From assembly GCA_014338405.1 (NCBI GenBank), contig JTDE01021490.1:1-64000 (forward strand): a stretch of DNA of 64,000 nucleotides, given 5' to 3'. The position numbers were made by a program, and so were the translations under genes. Positions 12,001 to 27,200 of the stretch are shown here, piece by piece (position 1 is the first letter of the stretch; each line of letters starts with the position of its first letter). The stretch comes from Paragonimus skrjabini miyazakii (taxonomy: Eukaryota > Platyhelminthes > Trematoda > Plagiorchiida > Troglotrematidae). Under the pieces are notes generated by a model. That model searched no databases. It saw nothing but the letters and a program-made list of their open reading frames with translations, and was not told the DNA's origin.

Positions 12001-15000
12001 TAATCAGTATTCACGCGATTCTCACTTGTGACGATGTAATCAAAGGTTACATTGTTCACCACTCGTGCCCTAACAAACATAGGTAGCGTTTTTATACGGC
12101 TCACAAACAGGCTATGGATTGGAGAAAGCTGAAAATTCTTATGTACACCTGATTCTCTGTTGAGCGGCTGTAAAAAGGCCTCAGGTAACTAGTTNNNNNN
12201 NNNNNNNNNNNNNNNNNNNNNNNNNNNNNNNNNNNNNNNNNNNNNNNNNNNNNNNNNNNNNNNNNNNNNNNNNNNNNNNNNNNNNNNNNNNNNNTTTATT
12301 GTTGTGTTCAATCGCACTAATCAGTAAACATTCTTGTCCGGTCCTCCTGTCGAGGAACCATTGGTAGGTATATCTGACTTCACTGGTTGGCTTGAATTTG
12401 TCTGCTAGAGCCAATCATTCGTTTCAACCACCATTACACTCTACCTTTAGAACCTTCCGACATTTTCAATTAAATGAGCGTTCATTATTGCATATCTTAA
12501 GTAAAATGCAGACGATGTCTATTCTGCATGAATCTCGTTGGTTTCGAAATTGAAATCAAGATAATTGAGCATTTTTCTCGTGGGATTATTTGGGAATCAT
12601 GCAGAGGCCAACACACATGTAGCCCCATTAAAGAGCTGTTCGTGGGTCAGCAAAACAGACAGAAGTCGGTAGACCACATCAACAGACAAATGATTGGTTA
12701 AGATGGATGATAAACAATATGGTTTCAGATGAATACAGAAGAACAGGATGGTTCACGGTAGATATTTTCCGGCTACTTTCGTGATACAGATCCACCTCAT
12801 TACTCTTCAGAGATTTACGATCTTGGTAAAATGTGTACATGTCTTTTAAATTCACTCTTCCATCTCTGACATCCACTACATACCGTGTTTCTGTGACATT
12901 AGCAGTTGTGGATCCTAAAACACGACATACCTTGTTAAGCTCTTCCATTGTGTTGAACGGATATTCAATGGTGGTGTATATCCGTTTCGTGAAAATAACA
13001 ACAGCATAGTCTTCCTATGAAGTAACCTTCAATCACCTTGAGTTCTGATGAATAATAGGGGATTTTGGTTTTTCATATAAATTGAACATCACCCACAGTT
13101 GACCGCAGCTGTCACAGTCCCATAGACTTTCCAGTAGGCCCCTTGCGAAAATAAACACTAGACTCGAGTTTCACTCTTGTTAGAGCTCGTCTGTAGTGCT
13201 CATCCACTTTGAATCCGGTAGATATTTACCTGCGATAAATGGGCGAATTTGACTACCCGCGGGCTCGAGCCGCTGTCAATTTTTGCAGTTGAGAAACCAT
13301 CATCTCTATCAGAATGGGTGTCAAAACAATTCACTCCAGGATATTACATAGCTTGTAAAAATCAGGTCTAGTTTTCCAAACGTGGTCTGCATGATGCCAT
13401 CGAGAAGCTGATGGCAATTGGTCGGTCAGGGCAGCATAGTTTGGTCAGCTATGTCATGCTATCACACGCAAAAGTCTAAGTGACGGAGTAAAAATGAAAT
13501 GAGCCAGACTGAGTAGACCGCCGATACCAGTTACCAGGGTACCAGGTAGCCATAAGTAGGCAGCAATGAGATGTCATTGACTTTACTTGTGTTACACTGA
13601 CAGCTGTTCGTAGCGTCGTTAGAGGGGACAATGTGGCATTGTCTAGACTGTCGGATCGGAGATTGTGTCTTAGCATGCTCCATTCTTATGATAGCAGCTG
13701 ATACATACCATATTTGTGTTATGCTTTCACTCTCTATTGGCTGAAGTACCGATTGTGCACAACTGCGCACGCGTGTGCACCTAATAATTCTACATTTCGA
13801 CCTGACCTTTCACATAACTGCCTTGCTGTATTCAGGTTGACTAGCATTACCTGCCTGTGCTTTGATTACTTCGTGTACACTGTCTATGTACTTTTACATT
13901 ATGTACTTATGACTCGACTGATACTACTACAGATAAACCTCAATGGTGGCTCTACCTCACGATCTGCGTCACTCGGTTCACCGGTTAAAAGCCCCTTCAA
14001 GGCTGTGTATCTAGACCTGTCCAACGACCCCACACTGCTGCATACGACTTAGTTTACCACGTGCAAACTAGCCTCACTAATCGCATCGTACGCAGACCTT
14101 GTAGCTCATTAGAAGCGGATAGTTTTTAAACATCTGGCCTCAACAATTCATCGGTTATTCAACCCCCGACAACGGGGGACCAATCCAAACATCGCGTTAA
14201 AGATAGCCCATCATGATTGGACTAACGGTCTCAATATTGCGTCTTCCGTCATTCGCTTATTTCTTTGTTCTTTATTGCACCAATTAGTTTACTGTTTGTG
14301 GCTGTATGTGGCATTACGATCAGCCAATGATAGACAGTGATTTCTCTTATACTGTTGTACGTCCATAAACTCGGCTTTTTGACTCGTGAGTAAGACATGC
14401 TTACTGCAACCACTACAAGGTCTTCTCCCTATTACTTGCATGAGAGGTTTCAACTCGAATGCGATTTCTAGGGCTATTCGAAGGCCTCAATTTTCGAGTG
14501 TTACAATTAGTACATTGATGTAAATGAAATATTGGCTTTCTGAAATCGTTTTTCATAGCCTCTTTGGAGTTGCTGAGATCTGCGACCAATGTTGTTCCAG
14601 GTATTTTCAACGGAATTCCCATATGACGGACACAATGGTCACTTCCAGCTATTCGATTACCCTCACTTATTTGGGCCTTCAAATGTCAATGGCAATAAAC
14701 GATCTTCTAGGGTATTGATTACCATAAATTCCGATTCGCATTTCAAACGTGATACGTCAGCTGGAACTCCCCATTGATAGATTTTAATTGCTCGCAGCAA
14801 AACATTTTTGTCGTTAAACTGCATGCTCAATTAGACTTAGTTCCAACAGTTTAAGAGTTAAACTATTTGTTTTGAAAACCCCTTTCGACCTCCTCCGCGT
14901 TGATTGCATGACGAGACCTCTGAACAAATGTGTCTGGGCTAGTTGGGGAATATTCATGTCAATCAACAGTCCCATATTAGTATCCTCGACTGATTCACAC

Positions 15001-18000
15001 ATTCTTGCAATAAGGACTATGTATTTCCAATAGTCTACTGAGTAATCCATCCAGTCTAGAGAGGGAGAGAGAGAACAGTGAAGTGCCCAATTTGGACCTT
15101 GACTGATGCTATCGAAATTCGACTGTGCACTGTACTCTTTTATGCTCAAAAACATTACTTCGGTTCACCTCGCACTCCTTCTATTGTTGTTCATGTGGTG
15201 TTTCTATGCAAGCGATATGTCCCAGTGACTATAAACGAACTGTTGCACGGCTGTCTTGACCTGTTTGTTTCTCATCAGCACCACGTCTCCCGGGAATTCT
15301 AACACCACAACTTGTGAATATATGTGGGTTAGCACTCACCTGATTACAAAGTCACAACATTTGACAATCGATCCCTATGTTGTGGCAGTGAATAACGAAA
15401 GATGACCTATTTCTTTACGCAATATTTTCCTGATTATTGTGAGCATTTTGCAACGTTACGTGAGAATACTGAAATTTCAAAAGTTGCCTAAATGTCTTCA
15501 TATCATTTTTTGTTTTCAGCTTCTGTCAGCCGTGCTTTTCAATGTTGGATCTATATTCAGTCTGACTGAATCGGATTTCACAATTGTTCATCTACCCAAG
15601 CTACTCAGCTTGCTTACCGGCCATCTGAAAAAATCCACTCCAACTACAGAATTGGCTATCATACATTCGTTGAACATCTTGTTTGCTAATCTGTTCCGGC
15701 GTTACTCCCCGATCGCCCCGCTTGCGGTATCCGATTCAGCCAGATCGTCAACTGAATCTTCACAATGCGCCCAATTAGGCAAGCTGTTTGAGAGTGAATT
15801 AGATTCGCTAATGGGCTGTCTGTTTAACCAGTTACTGCTTTCGTCGCAAAGACCCTCGCAGCCAAATGGCCCGGACGAAACGTCGCTCACCAGTAAAAGA
15901 GTAAATGAGGTCAAGCGGGCTTTCGCCCTGCTATGTAAGTCAACAGAGTGACTGGCCGTCTTTAATCCATTCATCTTCTTCGCATATTGATGGTTTTGTT
16001 TTGTTTTTCAGTGTCTTCGTTGAAACAGGAGCAAGCGCTCTAAATGTTTATTAGTAACATGATTGTTTCATTGGATGCATACAGTGATGTCCGCCTATTA
16101 TGCCCGGTGCGGAAATCTCCCTGCTGGCACGGGGATTACGTGACCCAACTATTGCAGACTTCAGTCTGATTAGCTGATCAATTGTTCACGTGTCCGAGCT
16201 CTCCGAAATTGTTGCTGGTGAACGGCCGTGTAGCTCACGTAATCATCCGATTTGATGTAAGCCACTAAATGCGCTAATGTTCATCAATTGTATTGACTTT
16301 GGAAGACACCTATCATTCGAAGGCACAGGAAGGTCAAAAAATCATGACGTGAAAAAGAATGAAAAAGTGGTAATAACTGTATTAGATTATTGTCAGGAGA
16401 AGGATATCTTCCGATACTTTTCTGTCGTTTATGTCGTGGAAGGGGTTCAACTTGAGTGGCCTCACACCAAATCTCTGATTCCGAAATTCGACCGACTAGA
16501 CAACTAGAGATAGGTTTTTCTCGAAGAACTCTACTTGGAGACAATGACTCAAGAGTCTGACTGTTTGATAAAAAGAATCTTGCCTAACCCACGAGTGGAA
16601 TAGGTGTCTGATGTCTGATTCTGGTTAGTGCTGTGAGTGGTAGATGTGTTAAAAGCTACAGCAGGCTCTTAGAAGTTACGGAAGGTTTTTCGGCCGTATT
16701 GGATAATACGCCGGTGGTCACGACAAACCATTAAGCGATCGGAGTGCACTTTTGTTTGAGAGTACCTTTTCTAACCTCCTTTTTCCTTATTCGGACAACA
16801 GCGGTACTGCAACTATGAGAACAGTTCCACTGTATGCCCGTAAGGTAGTGCCTTATCACTTTAGCAATCCTTCGCGGCAGACATACAACCCTGAATTTGG
16901 GCACTTTTCGTCCGACTGTCCCTCCTTGTCTTGACTTCCAAAGTTGAATCTAGTATGACTGAAATCCTAATCAGCTTAGCCTTCCGGATCGATGCTGCGC
17001 ACACGCCGGTCAGGCCGCGTGATAGAGTCACCAGGAAAATGCGACCTAATTGTTCTTCTACCTCAGAGTTTGGAACTCTTGCCCAAATGATCTGATTAAA
17101 CAGCATCTCGTTGTTTATCTTCACTGGTATAGACAGTCTGTGTTCTTAGTGTAGTTGATTCAGTTGAACAAAATAAAAATTCGTGATAGTTCCATGAAGT
17201 TTTTTTTACTTGCAGTTTAGCAGGTGATGACGCCTCGGTTTCACTTACAGCTTGGTTGTTTGTTTACAAGGTGTAGACACCTTGATGTTGTATGTTTGAA
17301 TATAGACGTAGCTATTTTTTAGTGGTTAGGTCCCCTCCCTTTCCCTTTTTTCTTCTCTTTTCCTAAACAGGGTTTGTTTTTTCTTCTTCGTGGTTGTGTG
17401 ACAGTTAAGCATCAGTGTGAACCACTGATGTATTGCTGTCTATGATGATGACTTGTAGCCTGTAAGCTTCTTGATGGTAATGAAACGCACGACTGAACTT
17501 GATGATCTCGTGTGGTTTGCCCCTGTTTGAACCTGTTTTTCAAAAGCTTGTGGACCTGCAATTTACAGTCATTGAGACTTTGTTATTGATTTATTTCAAC
17601 CTGTTCGCCTCTTATTTTCAACCAGCTAAGTGCACTGTTGCATTGTCTCTCATGAAGTCAATCCATTGTGTTTATTTTCATTCAAGGTACTCATTACCCA
17701 GAACGTGTGCTTCATTTCACTCAATCACATCTGCATAGTGGCCCAGAGTTATCGCGAGCAATCACCATGGAGTTATTGCGTCATTTGATCGCCTCTTGTG
17801 ATCAGACTTGCTTCAATCCCGATCTGCGTCTGTTTGTGCTGACCAATCTGCGACACCTACTATTTCAGGCAGCCAGTGCCAGCCCTCCAACTATTCGACA
17901 CTCTTCGTTCCCGAAACAGAATTTGATGGGCTCGTTAGTCAAAGCCTCACCGTTGGGTCGAGATCAGTCCGGCTTAGCATTGGGCGAGGTCGCTGCTGGA

Positions 18001-21000
18001 TCCCATCTGCCAGCCAGCTTGCGTTATGAATTGGTCAAACTGGTTTCCACGCTGGGCGGCGCGGGATATTTGACGTTAGATGGAGGCCAGCACACGTTTC
18101 TCGAATTTATCATTCGCCAATGCGCCATGCCATTAACCGGATCAGACAAGGTGATCGGATATAAACACATTATCTCAGTTTCAGTGCACTACTCTAGAGA
18201 ATGTGCATAGTGCGTTCATTGATTCATTTTAAGTCGTTATTGTAAGGCGATATCATCTGCTTGTTTAGTCACTTGATACGCCGTTGATGATAGTATTTCT
18301 GTGTGGTGGTTTAAAAACTGGTCACTCTCCCACTATCTGCCTCTAAGTACATGTAGTGTCTCGGTGTAAACTGAAGCACCATTAAGCTGTGGGATCGCCA
18401 CCTGATGACCGTCTGACGGAACCACATAAGAATATTTGTTGTTGTTGAGCAAAACCTTAGTAACTGTGCCTACATTTAGTGACACGTAAAATCCTTAGAT
18501 TTAGCATTCATTTAGGGAGAACCATGCACATCTTGAGTTACATGAACTTTGTACATAGTATGAAGCGGATTAAAAAATACGGTGACATGGAGTATGTTTT
18601 GAATCTATCTAGGGTTCAAACTAGTTTAACAAAGAAGCCGATTTTGTACTATCATCCTTACGCGGAACTACTAATAAACTGTCATACGTCTAGCTAGTAT
18701 ACACACTGTTGTGACAACCGAGGGCGTGAACTTCAAAGAAAGAGGCTCTGCAACCATCTTACAAATGGAAATGATACAAACGAAATGCTTATGACTTAAG
18801 TAGTCAAGCAACAGTCGAACGTGTTTTTTTGTTACAATATAACCTGCATATCACTTACATTTAAACGCAATTTTCGCATTCAGCTGAACTTTTTAGATTG
18901 TTTCTTTCAGAAGAAGACACTAGACTCGAGTTTCTTTCCCATTAACGCTTACCAATATTGCATATCCTTGTTGCTGCTGAGATTTAAACTTTGGCCATTG
19001 TTTCCTAAGTCAACTGGGCTGATCACTGGGCTACTGAATTTACATTAGTTGCGACCGAATTATCATGCCTGGACGCTCAACCTCATCGGACCGTAAGTGC
19101 TGTTCAGGTTTCTCAGTGGTGCAAGAGAAAACACGATGTCTGTCCCATTCACCCGAATCGATAAATCCACAGTCAGGCTTTTTCGGTCAAGTTGTGTTAA
19201 CAGGATTCATTAAACTTACTGAGCAACGTTTTGATTACAATAAATCAACCCATGAGTTGGTTTATATAAACTGAACACCACTCGCACCTAATCGCTGTCT
19301 TCACGTTCACATAATCTCTTCAACAGTCTTTTCGAAAGGAAACATTATAGTAGAGTTTCGCTCTTATTGGTACTTGTCAGCAGTACGTTTGCTTGCGGCA
19401 ACCGGGATTCGAACTCCGATCCATGTGCGCATGGTAGATCTATATGCATATATGCTGGTAAACTGCAACAAGAGTGAAACTCCGGTTGGTATCGAATGGT
19501 GTTCTGATGGCAACGTTTATTTTCTTTCCTCATAATCCTGTTCATTCTAAGTAATGCAGTCCGTGGAGCTTATACCAATATTGACGCATATCTTCAGTTT
19601 GTAAGTTTCCAACATGGTAAAACTTTACAACAGTTGTATTCTCTTTAAAATTCGAACAGAAAAGCTGGGTGAACATTAGTTGACGTTTTAATCGACAAGG
19701 TAGAAAGTTTCAATTTATTCCGTACAATAAGAGAGTAGAAAGCCTGAACAAAAGTTATCCTCAATCCTAATGGGTTGAATGACATTTATCGCATATTGAC
19801 TCCATAGCAGCCTGTTTTCCAACTAATTGTAAAATATGGACATCGAATGTGATAGCAACGCTTGAGCGTTGTGTTTGACCTGTTTTTAGCTAATACATGC
19901 AGGGAATAATACGACGTTTCAAACAACAATTCAAACGCTCTACCTTTTCACCACCTTTGATCGACGTCATCTAGAACATTACTGTCCAAATTACGTTGAC
20001 ATGTGTCAAACCGTGGTAATGTTACCGCGCATTGTATTTGAGGTCCGATTCTCGGTAGCAGTTACGTTTGTTTTCTGCCATCACATTTCCTTAGAGAATG
20101 TTGTCATGCTAGTCTGATTGTAGTATTCTCATTGTTGGTACTGGAATCTGGTCAGTTTAAATGGGACCGAATCGGAAACTTCGATCCTACCTACCTGTAT
20201 TCTATTCACACTATCATTTCATACCGTAGATTACAAATGTACTTATATCCAGTGTGCTTATATCTAGCGCGTTCACCTGACGGAAGACAATGTCACCCTT
20301 AACAAAGACAGCGAACTAAGAGTCAGTCGACCTCCGCATGTGCTACAAGGGGAGCCGGTGCTTTCTATTATATGTTCTGTTGAGTCACACATGGACTGAA
20401 TATCCTTAGGTTTCGCGAACCACAATTTTCGAGTTTCAGCTGCGATTATCGCCGCTGCTTCTGTCCTGGTTTAGGTCGTCTCACGATGTCTGCCAAATGC
20501 GACCTAGTATGTTACAAGACAACGGATACTTTGTGGTATGTACTCAAACTTATTCAGACACTTTGGGGTGACTCAATATCGATCTAGTGACTTCAGGCGT
20601 ATCGTTCACACCTGACCAGTTTTGAGCTCCTACTTAATAGTTTTATTTCAACGGTTAAATGTTTGTTCCAACATCCTCTCTTCATTCTCTTTTTCTTCTA
20701 ACGAATTATTCAGGCCTCGTCCACCGGACCCAGCCAGCTGGAAATTCGTCATTTGTGCGCACGTGTGCTTAAACTCTGTTCACTTACAGTGCCATCGATG
20801 CAACCCTTGATGTGGCCATTCGTTTTGGAATTTGTCACCATGCCCGAATGTACTGAAGCGATCGGTGTTTTGTGCGAATGCATCGCTCACCTCACATCCA
20901 AACTGTCGGTAAGCTTTTTGTTTGCTCACTCATCGTGCATGCTCCATTTAACCATCCTGAATATGTGAATTACACAAGAGCTTGTTTTATTGTTTTATAT

Positions 21001-21258
21001 TCCTTGGTTGACAATTAAAGTGTGCTCTATCTGTCTCAACATTTTTATCCTCCTACTAATCGCTTAACAACATTTGTAGTACAGCACGTTTCTATCCAAA
21101 CATTTTGTCATTGTTGTTCTGTAATTTGCCCGCCCGCATGTATGCACCGAACACTTCTTGTTCTCTATGAATGCGGAAAGTTTAACATCTGGTTCAGATT
21201 ATTGTTTTATTGGTTTGACCGGAAGTGTTTTGGCTAGTGGTCTAAACTTCCGGATTCA

Positions 21259-21296
<38 letters not shown>

Positions 21297-24200
21297 AAAT
21301 AAACCAGGTAAGGTAAGTGAGACTTACACCGTGATTACCACTAGAGTTAACCACATTAGTTGAATAAAAGCAATCTACCTCATAATCAGTTCACGTCGTT
21401 CACTACCACGATGGGCATCTTGTATTGGTTAAAAAAACGGTTTGTCTAGATAAGGATCAGAATCAGCGAACTGTTACCCTTAGGTTATCTCATTTGGAGG
21501 TTTCCGAAACACCTATAGTGACGTGAGCTTGACATGTTATTCGTCTGTTAGAGGTCAAATATAGCGTGTACAATCATATGGTTTCACGATTGCTAACCAA
21601 TTTGCTTGTAGAACACGCCTCGTAAATATCCCTTAAAGGATACCAAGTAAGGTTACCGTGTATGTAGGAAAATATTTTTTGCGTGATGATTGTAAATGTC
21701 TTTGAACTGATTCCAGGATATTTTGATGTGTGTTAAGTTCAGATAATCCGAGTTTTACATCGTGTGTTCTGAACTAACCACCATAGAAAAAGCGAATGGA
21801 GTTATGATCGTGTTACAGGATGTATGTGTTAATCGTATGTTGTTTACTGTTAGTGATAGTTCGCCGGATAAACGCAAACTGTCATCTATCCTCAGCTGCG
21901 TACGAACCTTTGACTTGATACGGCGCTTCACATCATCAAAATGTAGAATGTTGCTTCAAGTCTGAGCCTTCCAATCCCGACGTTTTTTATTGCTGGCATT
22001 TCGCTTGAGATGTGAACAGTTTCACATGCTTTGTTAGTACTACCTCGTAACTCTGTAACATCGTTGATAAAATACCAGCAAGACTGGTAAAGGTGCGTAT
22101 TTGCCTTTGCAAAACTTCGTCATCTGTGGCATTAAACTTACATCGGGCTATGTATAATTATCGTGTCCGTTCTGTTTTCTTCTATGGTTCCGAAACGTGA
22201 TTCACCCGTGACATGGCTATCAACAGATTTGTTATATTTGACTGTCGTTGTCTCCGCCAAATAACGCATATTAGGTTAGTTGATCGTGTGAGCAAAGCGG
22301 TTATTTGCCAACGGTTATTTTCGATCGCTCGGGATGTGCAGCCAACTAGTCAGGTTGCACAGTTTGCTATGGTTGGGTCACCTACTCCGCATGTCAACCG
22401 TACGTTTTCCGCACCGGGTGTTATTTAGTGAGACCGACAGTTTTGGTGAAACCGCTTGATGGCCGAATAACGACGTGGTCACAATATATGGTGACCCTTA
22501 CTGTTCCGTTGAGTTAAATGTGCATTGCCTGCTCGGCCTGAGGGAACTCGTGATCAGTCATATCACAGGCTAGAAAGGCGGTACTCGAAGATACCATAAC
22601 GAGTTTGGTAACGATAAAAAGGGAGCCTCCTTGAATTAGGATTAAATATACTCAGTGTTGTGGATATGGTATGTTGGGATTGAATGAATTAGCTCATCGT
22701 TTCCGAACGTGTGAAAACGATGAATCAGGGAACTCATAATAGGCGAAACACAATAAAATGAAAAATGTCCACGACGGTTCGGCGATTTCACAAATACACG
22801 CATATGTGTACATGGTAGGACAGAAAACGGACAACAGTTCGTAGCGCTCTGCTGACATTGGTCAGATGTGCACACCATGCGCATTACCCCCGTTGAGGAT
22901 TAGCCGCACCTTTACGTGGATGCGACTAGGCGTTACAAACTACTCTGCTCGTATTTTATCATATCATCTAGTCCAAACGTGCTTGCTTATGGTTAGTGTA
23001 TATTCACGGTATTTTGCATACGCTCCTAGCAGTGGAATCGTACTTGTCAAATAGTTTTCCGGGGTACGGGCCAGAACGGAAAATGTCTCTGGATATTGAA
23101 AAATCAGTGACGAAACGGAACAGGTTCCACACATACCGTATGGATAGAGTCGATTACAATTTTATTGTTGAGGAGGCTTGTTTACTTAGACCCTTGAATT
23201 ACCACGGTACCTACATGAGAAGCATTCGATAGAAGGTCGACTTACTAAGTCGGCAGCTCTGGTCTTTTAAACGGCAAGCATGTGATTTTTTACTTCGTTC
23301 TCTCCTATCCGTTCACTTACGTGTCAATCTAAACCCGGATGCATAATTCGCAATGCATACCACATATCAACAAAGCCTTGCAAAGGGACTTTCTGATGAG
23401 ATTTGTTGACCGTTTGCGTGACGTTTACTAATCACACAATAGCTTTTCTCGTTTAAAAATCCATATTTCTGACCTTTACATCGTTTATCTCCGTACACGT
23501 TTTCTATATGCACAAAAATGAAATCCCATTCCACCAAATCCTGCTCGGTTCGCACGGTCTATGCCTCTTTATCTGATCAGTACAGTGTGTGTGGTTCCAC
23601 AACATTCCTATTATCCGCACGTACTCACCAGAGAAACTTTAGCCTTACGTCATGTGGCATATGGAGCTCATTGTTTCTAGGCTCCACAAGCCCGAGGAAG
23701 AACACTTAAGAGCGCTCAGACTCGACCCGGCTACGTTGTATTCTGAATGCAGTTAGTTCCACTGACTGTCATTGAGATACTAAACAGCTATTTCCATCTA
23801 GTCTTATCTTCTCAGCACCGCGCACGTCGAGTAATCAAACCCACTACTTGTGGACAAGTATCTGAGTGGTTGTCCAGCTCAGGGGGTCACGGTCAGTGAT
23901 TTTGGAGGAAATTATGTGAGTTGCTTTTGCGCTCCATTTTCTCATAGATTGCCATTCAACACCTTTCTAGTTACTTGATGGAAACTTACCTGTTTGTGTG
24001 CTAGCCACAAATGGCTGATCAATTTCAACCTATGTTGAAAGCAAGTACAGCAGCAGAAGAAAGTAACACTGTATTCAGTTTTTCTTCTCAACCGTAAATC
24101 CAGACAAATTCATCACAAGTGAATATCGACTAATCAAGCCTAGTTCGAGGATTACTTGGTAAAGAGGAATGTAGGGAGAATGAGAAAGACGTGTCATCTA

Positions 24201-27200
24201 TCCCGACTTCGTGTTTATGTTGATTGGTGGGGTTGAGAAAAATCAACTAAACTGTTTACCCCTACTTTGGCCTTCTTTATTTTCAGTTAGATCTTAAAAC
24301 CGGTGAACAGGAGCTTGCCAACGGACATCGAGCCTCAGCGGTAGATATGAAACAACTTTGTGAGTTTCGTGTGTTATATTTGTGTGCTGTATCAGCCGTT
24401 TGCTTTTTCTGGTATTGATTGTGTTCATGTTTAAACTAAATCTTTGCGAGTTGTGTGTGTGTACGGCATTAACTACTTTGGTGAACTGTAGGTCATGTTT
24501 GAAGTTATATATGTGCATTTTCTGGAAGATTCACGTTCACCTTCACAGTATAGGGTCCAGAAGGCAGTTGATAGCATTGATTGTTTATTCAGCGAATCGA
24601 AACAGGTGACCTGTGCTACGACGATTCAACAAACGGGAATACACATTTGTATGCAATACTAACCTCAGAGCGAAGCATGTCTATGAAAACTTCGTGTGCC
24701 AAATTTTTCTTCAATGCTTTCATACTTTTTCCGATGATTACTTTGATAAGTAATCAAGTACATTTGGCTAAATAATCACTGTTTTTATAGGTCGATCGCT
24801 CACTCTTATTTCAGCATTATTGCTGTTTATGTAGATTAATCTTTAGTGAGTGTATTGAATATCACCCCGAGCTTCAGCAGTTGTTTCGTTAGAACTTGGC
24901 TGATTTGATCAGCAAACCAGAATTGGCATAAGGTGGACTCAGTTCTCCCTCAAAGTCGGTTACTTAATCGTGTACGGTCAGATCGCTCGATCTATGCCTA
25001 TTAATTGAAACTGTTTGTTTATCAAATTTATGTGATACAGCAAACAATAATTCGGTTGTTCACAAAGATATTTTCCTTAACCTCACGTTCGGCTCTTAAG
25101 TAACAGAGCTACACTCACTGAGAACTTTATGTAGTTAGTCCATGCCAGATGATCACAAAATCGACGATTCGCCTGATTGGCGCTTAGCATGCTTAAGGGA
25201 GCTCCGTATTCGCCTTTGCAGCGACTGAAAAAAGTTTCAAGGCGATGTAAGGTTACGTAAACCTGGACAGTTTGATCAACTTTGAATGCATCCGCTTTCA
25301 ACATCAAGGCTTTGTGGATACCGAACTTGTTCTCAATCTGAAGAGCACCTGACTAATCTCGTTTCAATCGCCATCTGACATTTGGTCCAAACTATGCCTC
25401 CCATAACAATATCGTCCAATGAGATGTTTGCATGTAGTAAACCTGGCTCAGACTATCAATAATGAATCACAGTCACAGGTTTATAACGCGTAGAGTTGGC
25501 GCTGTGTTTTGTGTTCTTACTCACTTCAACTGTAGCCCAGTTCGCCTCGTGTTGTTACCATATGTATCCTGATAACCTATCATGGAGCTGTTTTTTTTTT
25601 ATAGCTGGCACTACAGTGCATCATGCCATTGTTTTTTGATGATTGTTCAGTGTATCATTCACATTCTGATACTGATATCGATTTGTAGTGCATTCCAGTG
25701 GAGAGTATATGGATTACGGTATGCATGAGCTGTGTGGCACGAACATAATCGTTCTAAGCATATGACTGATGTTCTTTGGGTCCAACCAAAGTATGATTTG
25801 CGTCGCATAGTCAGGCAGGCCCGATGTTTCGAGTATAATGTCTCTGCTTGTTGTTTCAGCTACCACATTTACACCACATCGTCTGTTGGCTCGGTTGTTG
25901 GTAAGTATAGTGTACACTTTTGGTAACGTACATCCAGTTCTTTTGCACATGGATCCGTCAGAGTTTGTTTATACCCCATACTTTTAGAACCGTCCGGTTT
26001 ATTTGTTCATTTCATGAGCAGCTCAAAACTGCGCGAAGCTGAATCGCTGAATGTCAATCTAGTCTTGTCAACTGTGTCAAGAGATCATTTGCAGCTAATT
26101 TCTGTTTATGTTATCACTTTTTAACAATAACTGATGTTGATGATGTGTGTAAACCGTCGCTGTTTCCATACGATTCTCACAGTGATAGCTCTTTCGAGGT
26201 CATAAATGGTGCAGCTGGCAGATTATGGGCTCATTCGTTTCTCTGTTTCCCGTACCGGAGCGTATCATACCGTTCGTGACACGGGTGCAGAATTCATTTA
26301 AATCTTCGTTTCTTCTCAGTTCATGCGTACTGTTCGCTTCCTGTCATCATTGAAGTACCCAGTTTGTTTAACTGCACGTGTTAGGTCCACAAATAAGTGC
26401 TTGTAGACATTAATGTTGATTTCTGTCTGCTGATGGATCTCTTGTATCCAACACCGATTAACAAACCTGTGTCCCTCCTTTTTATCGCTATTGTCAAGGG
26501 TGGGTGTGTGTGTATCTGACACCGTTTGGTCGAAATACCTTTGGGTTACGGTAGCCACAACTTTTAACAGCTTGTTCCTGTGGTCTTTTGTTTTGTTTTA
26601 GGTGGCTAATTGCACCGGAACGGTGTTTTCAAACGTGTTTGAATCTCATTCGGACTATTGATATTAGTAGACTCATGAGCTTTCCATTTCGTGTACATAG
26701 ATCGTGTGTCGCTCTGTTCGTACAACTGAATACCACCAGGACAAATTTACTTTCATGAATGAGTTCTTTTCATACCAGTGTGCCAAGATCTAGCTTTCTT
26801 TCTTACCTTGTCTGTCCCATTACTCTTTTGTCGTACTGACTGTGTTTTTTACACCACATTTTGCTTTGCTTTCACTTGTCTGTTCCTTAAGTCCGACTGC
26901 TTTTGATACCACATTCTCTGTTCACCTTTAATCGGTTGATAGGTTCTACTGGGTCATCCAACTGGTGGTGATAATCGTGGCTTCCCTATTCTTCGTGCGA
27001 TGCACCGTTTGGCCAGTTTGTTTCACACCTCCTTACCACCGATATGGGATTTGGTCATTCCTAGAATGATTATCTACCTTGCCCGTGAGTTTCTTATCTT
27101 TTTCTGTTTGGCTCGGTTTCTTCGCACATGATATACTCTGTTATCTATCCTTCTCATATAAATATTAGAAACCTAGGGCTCGTCTCATTACCTTGAAAAC

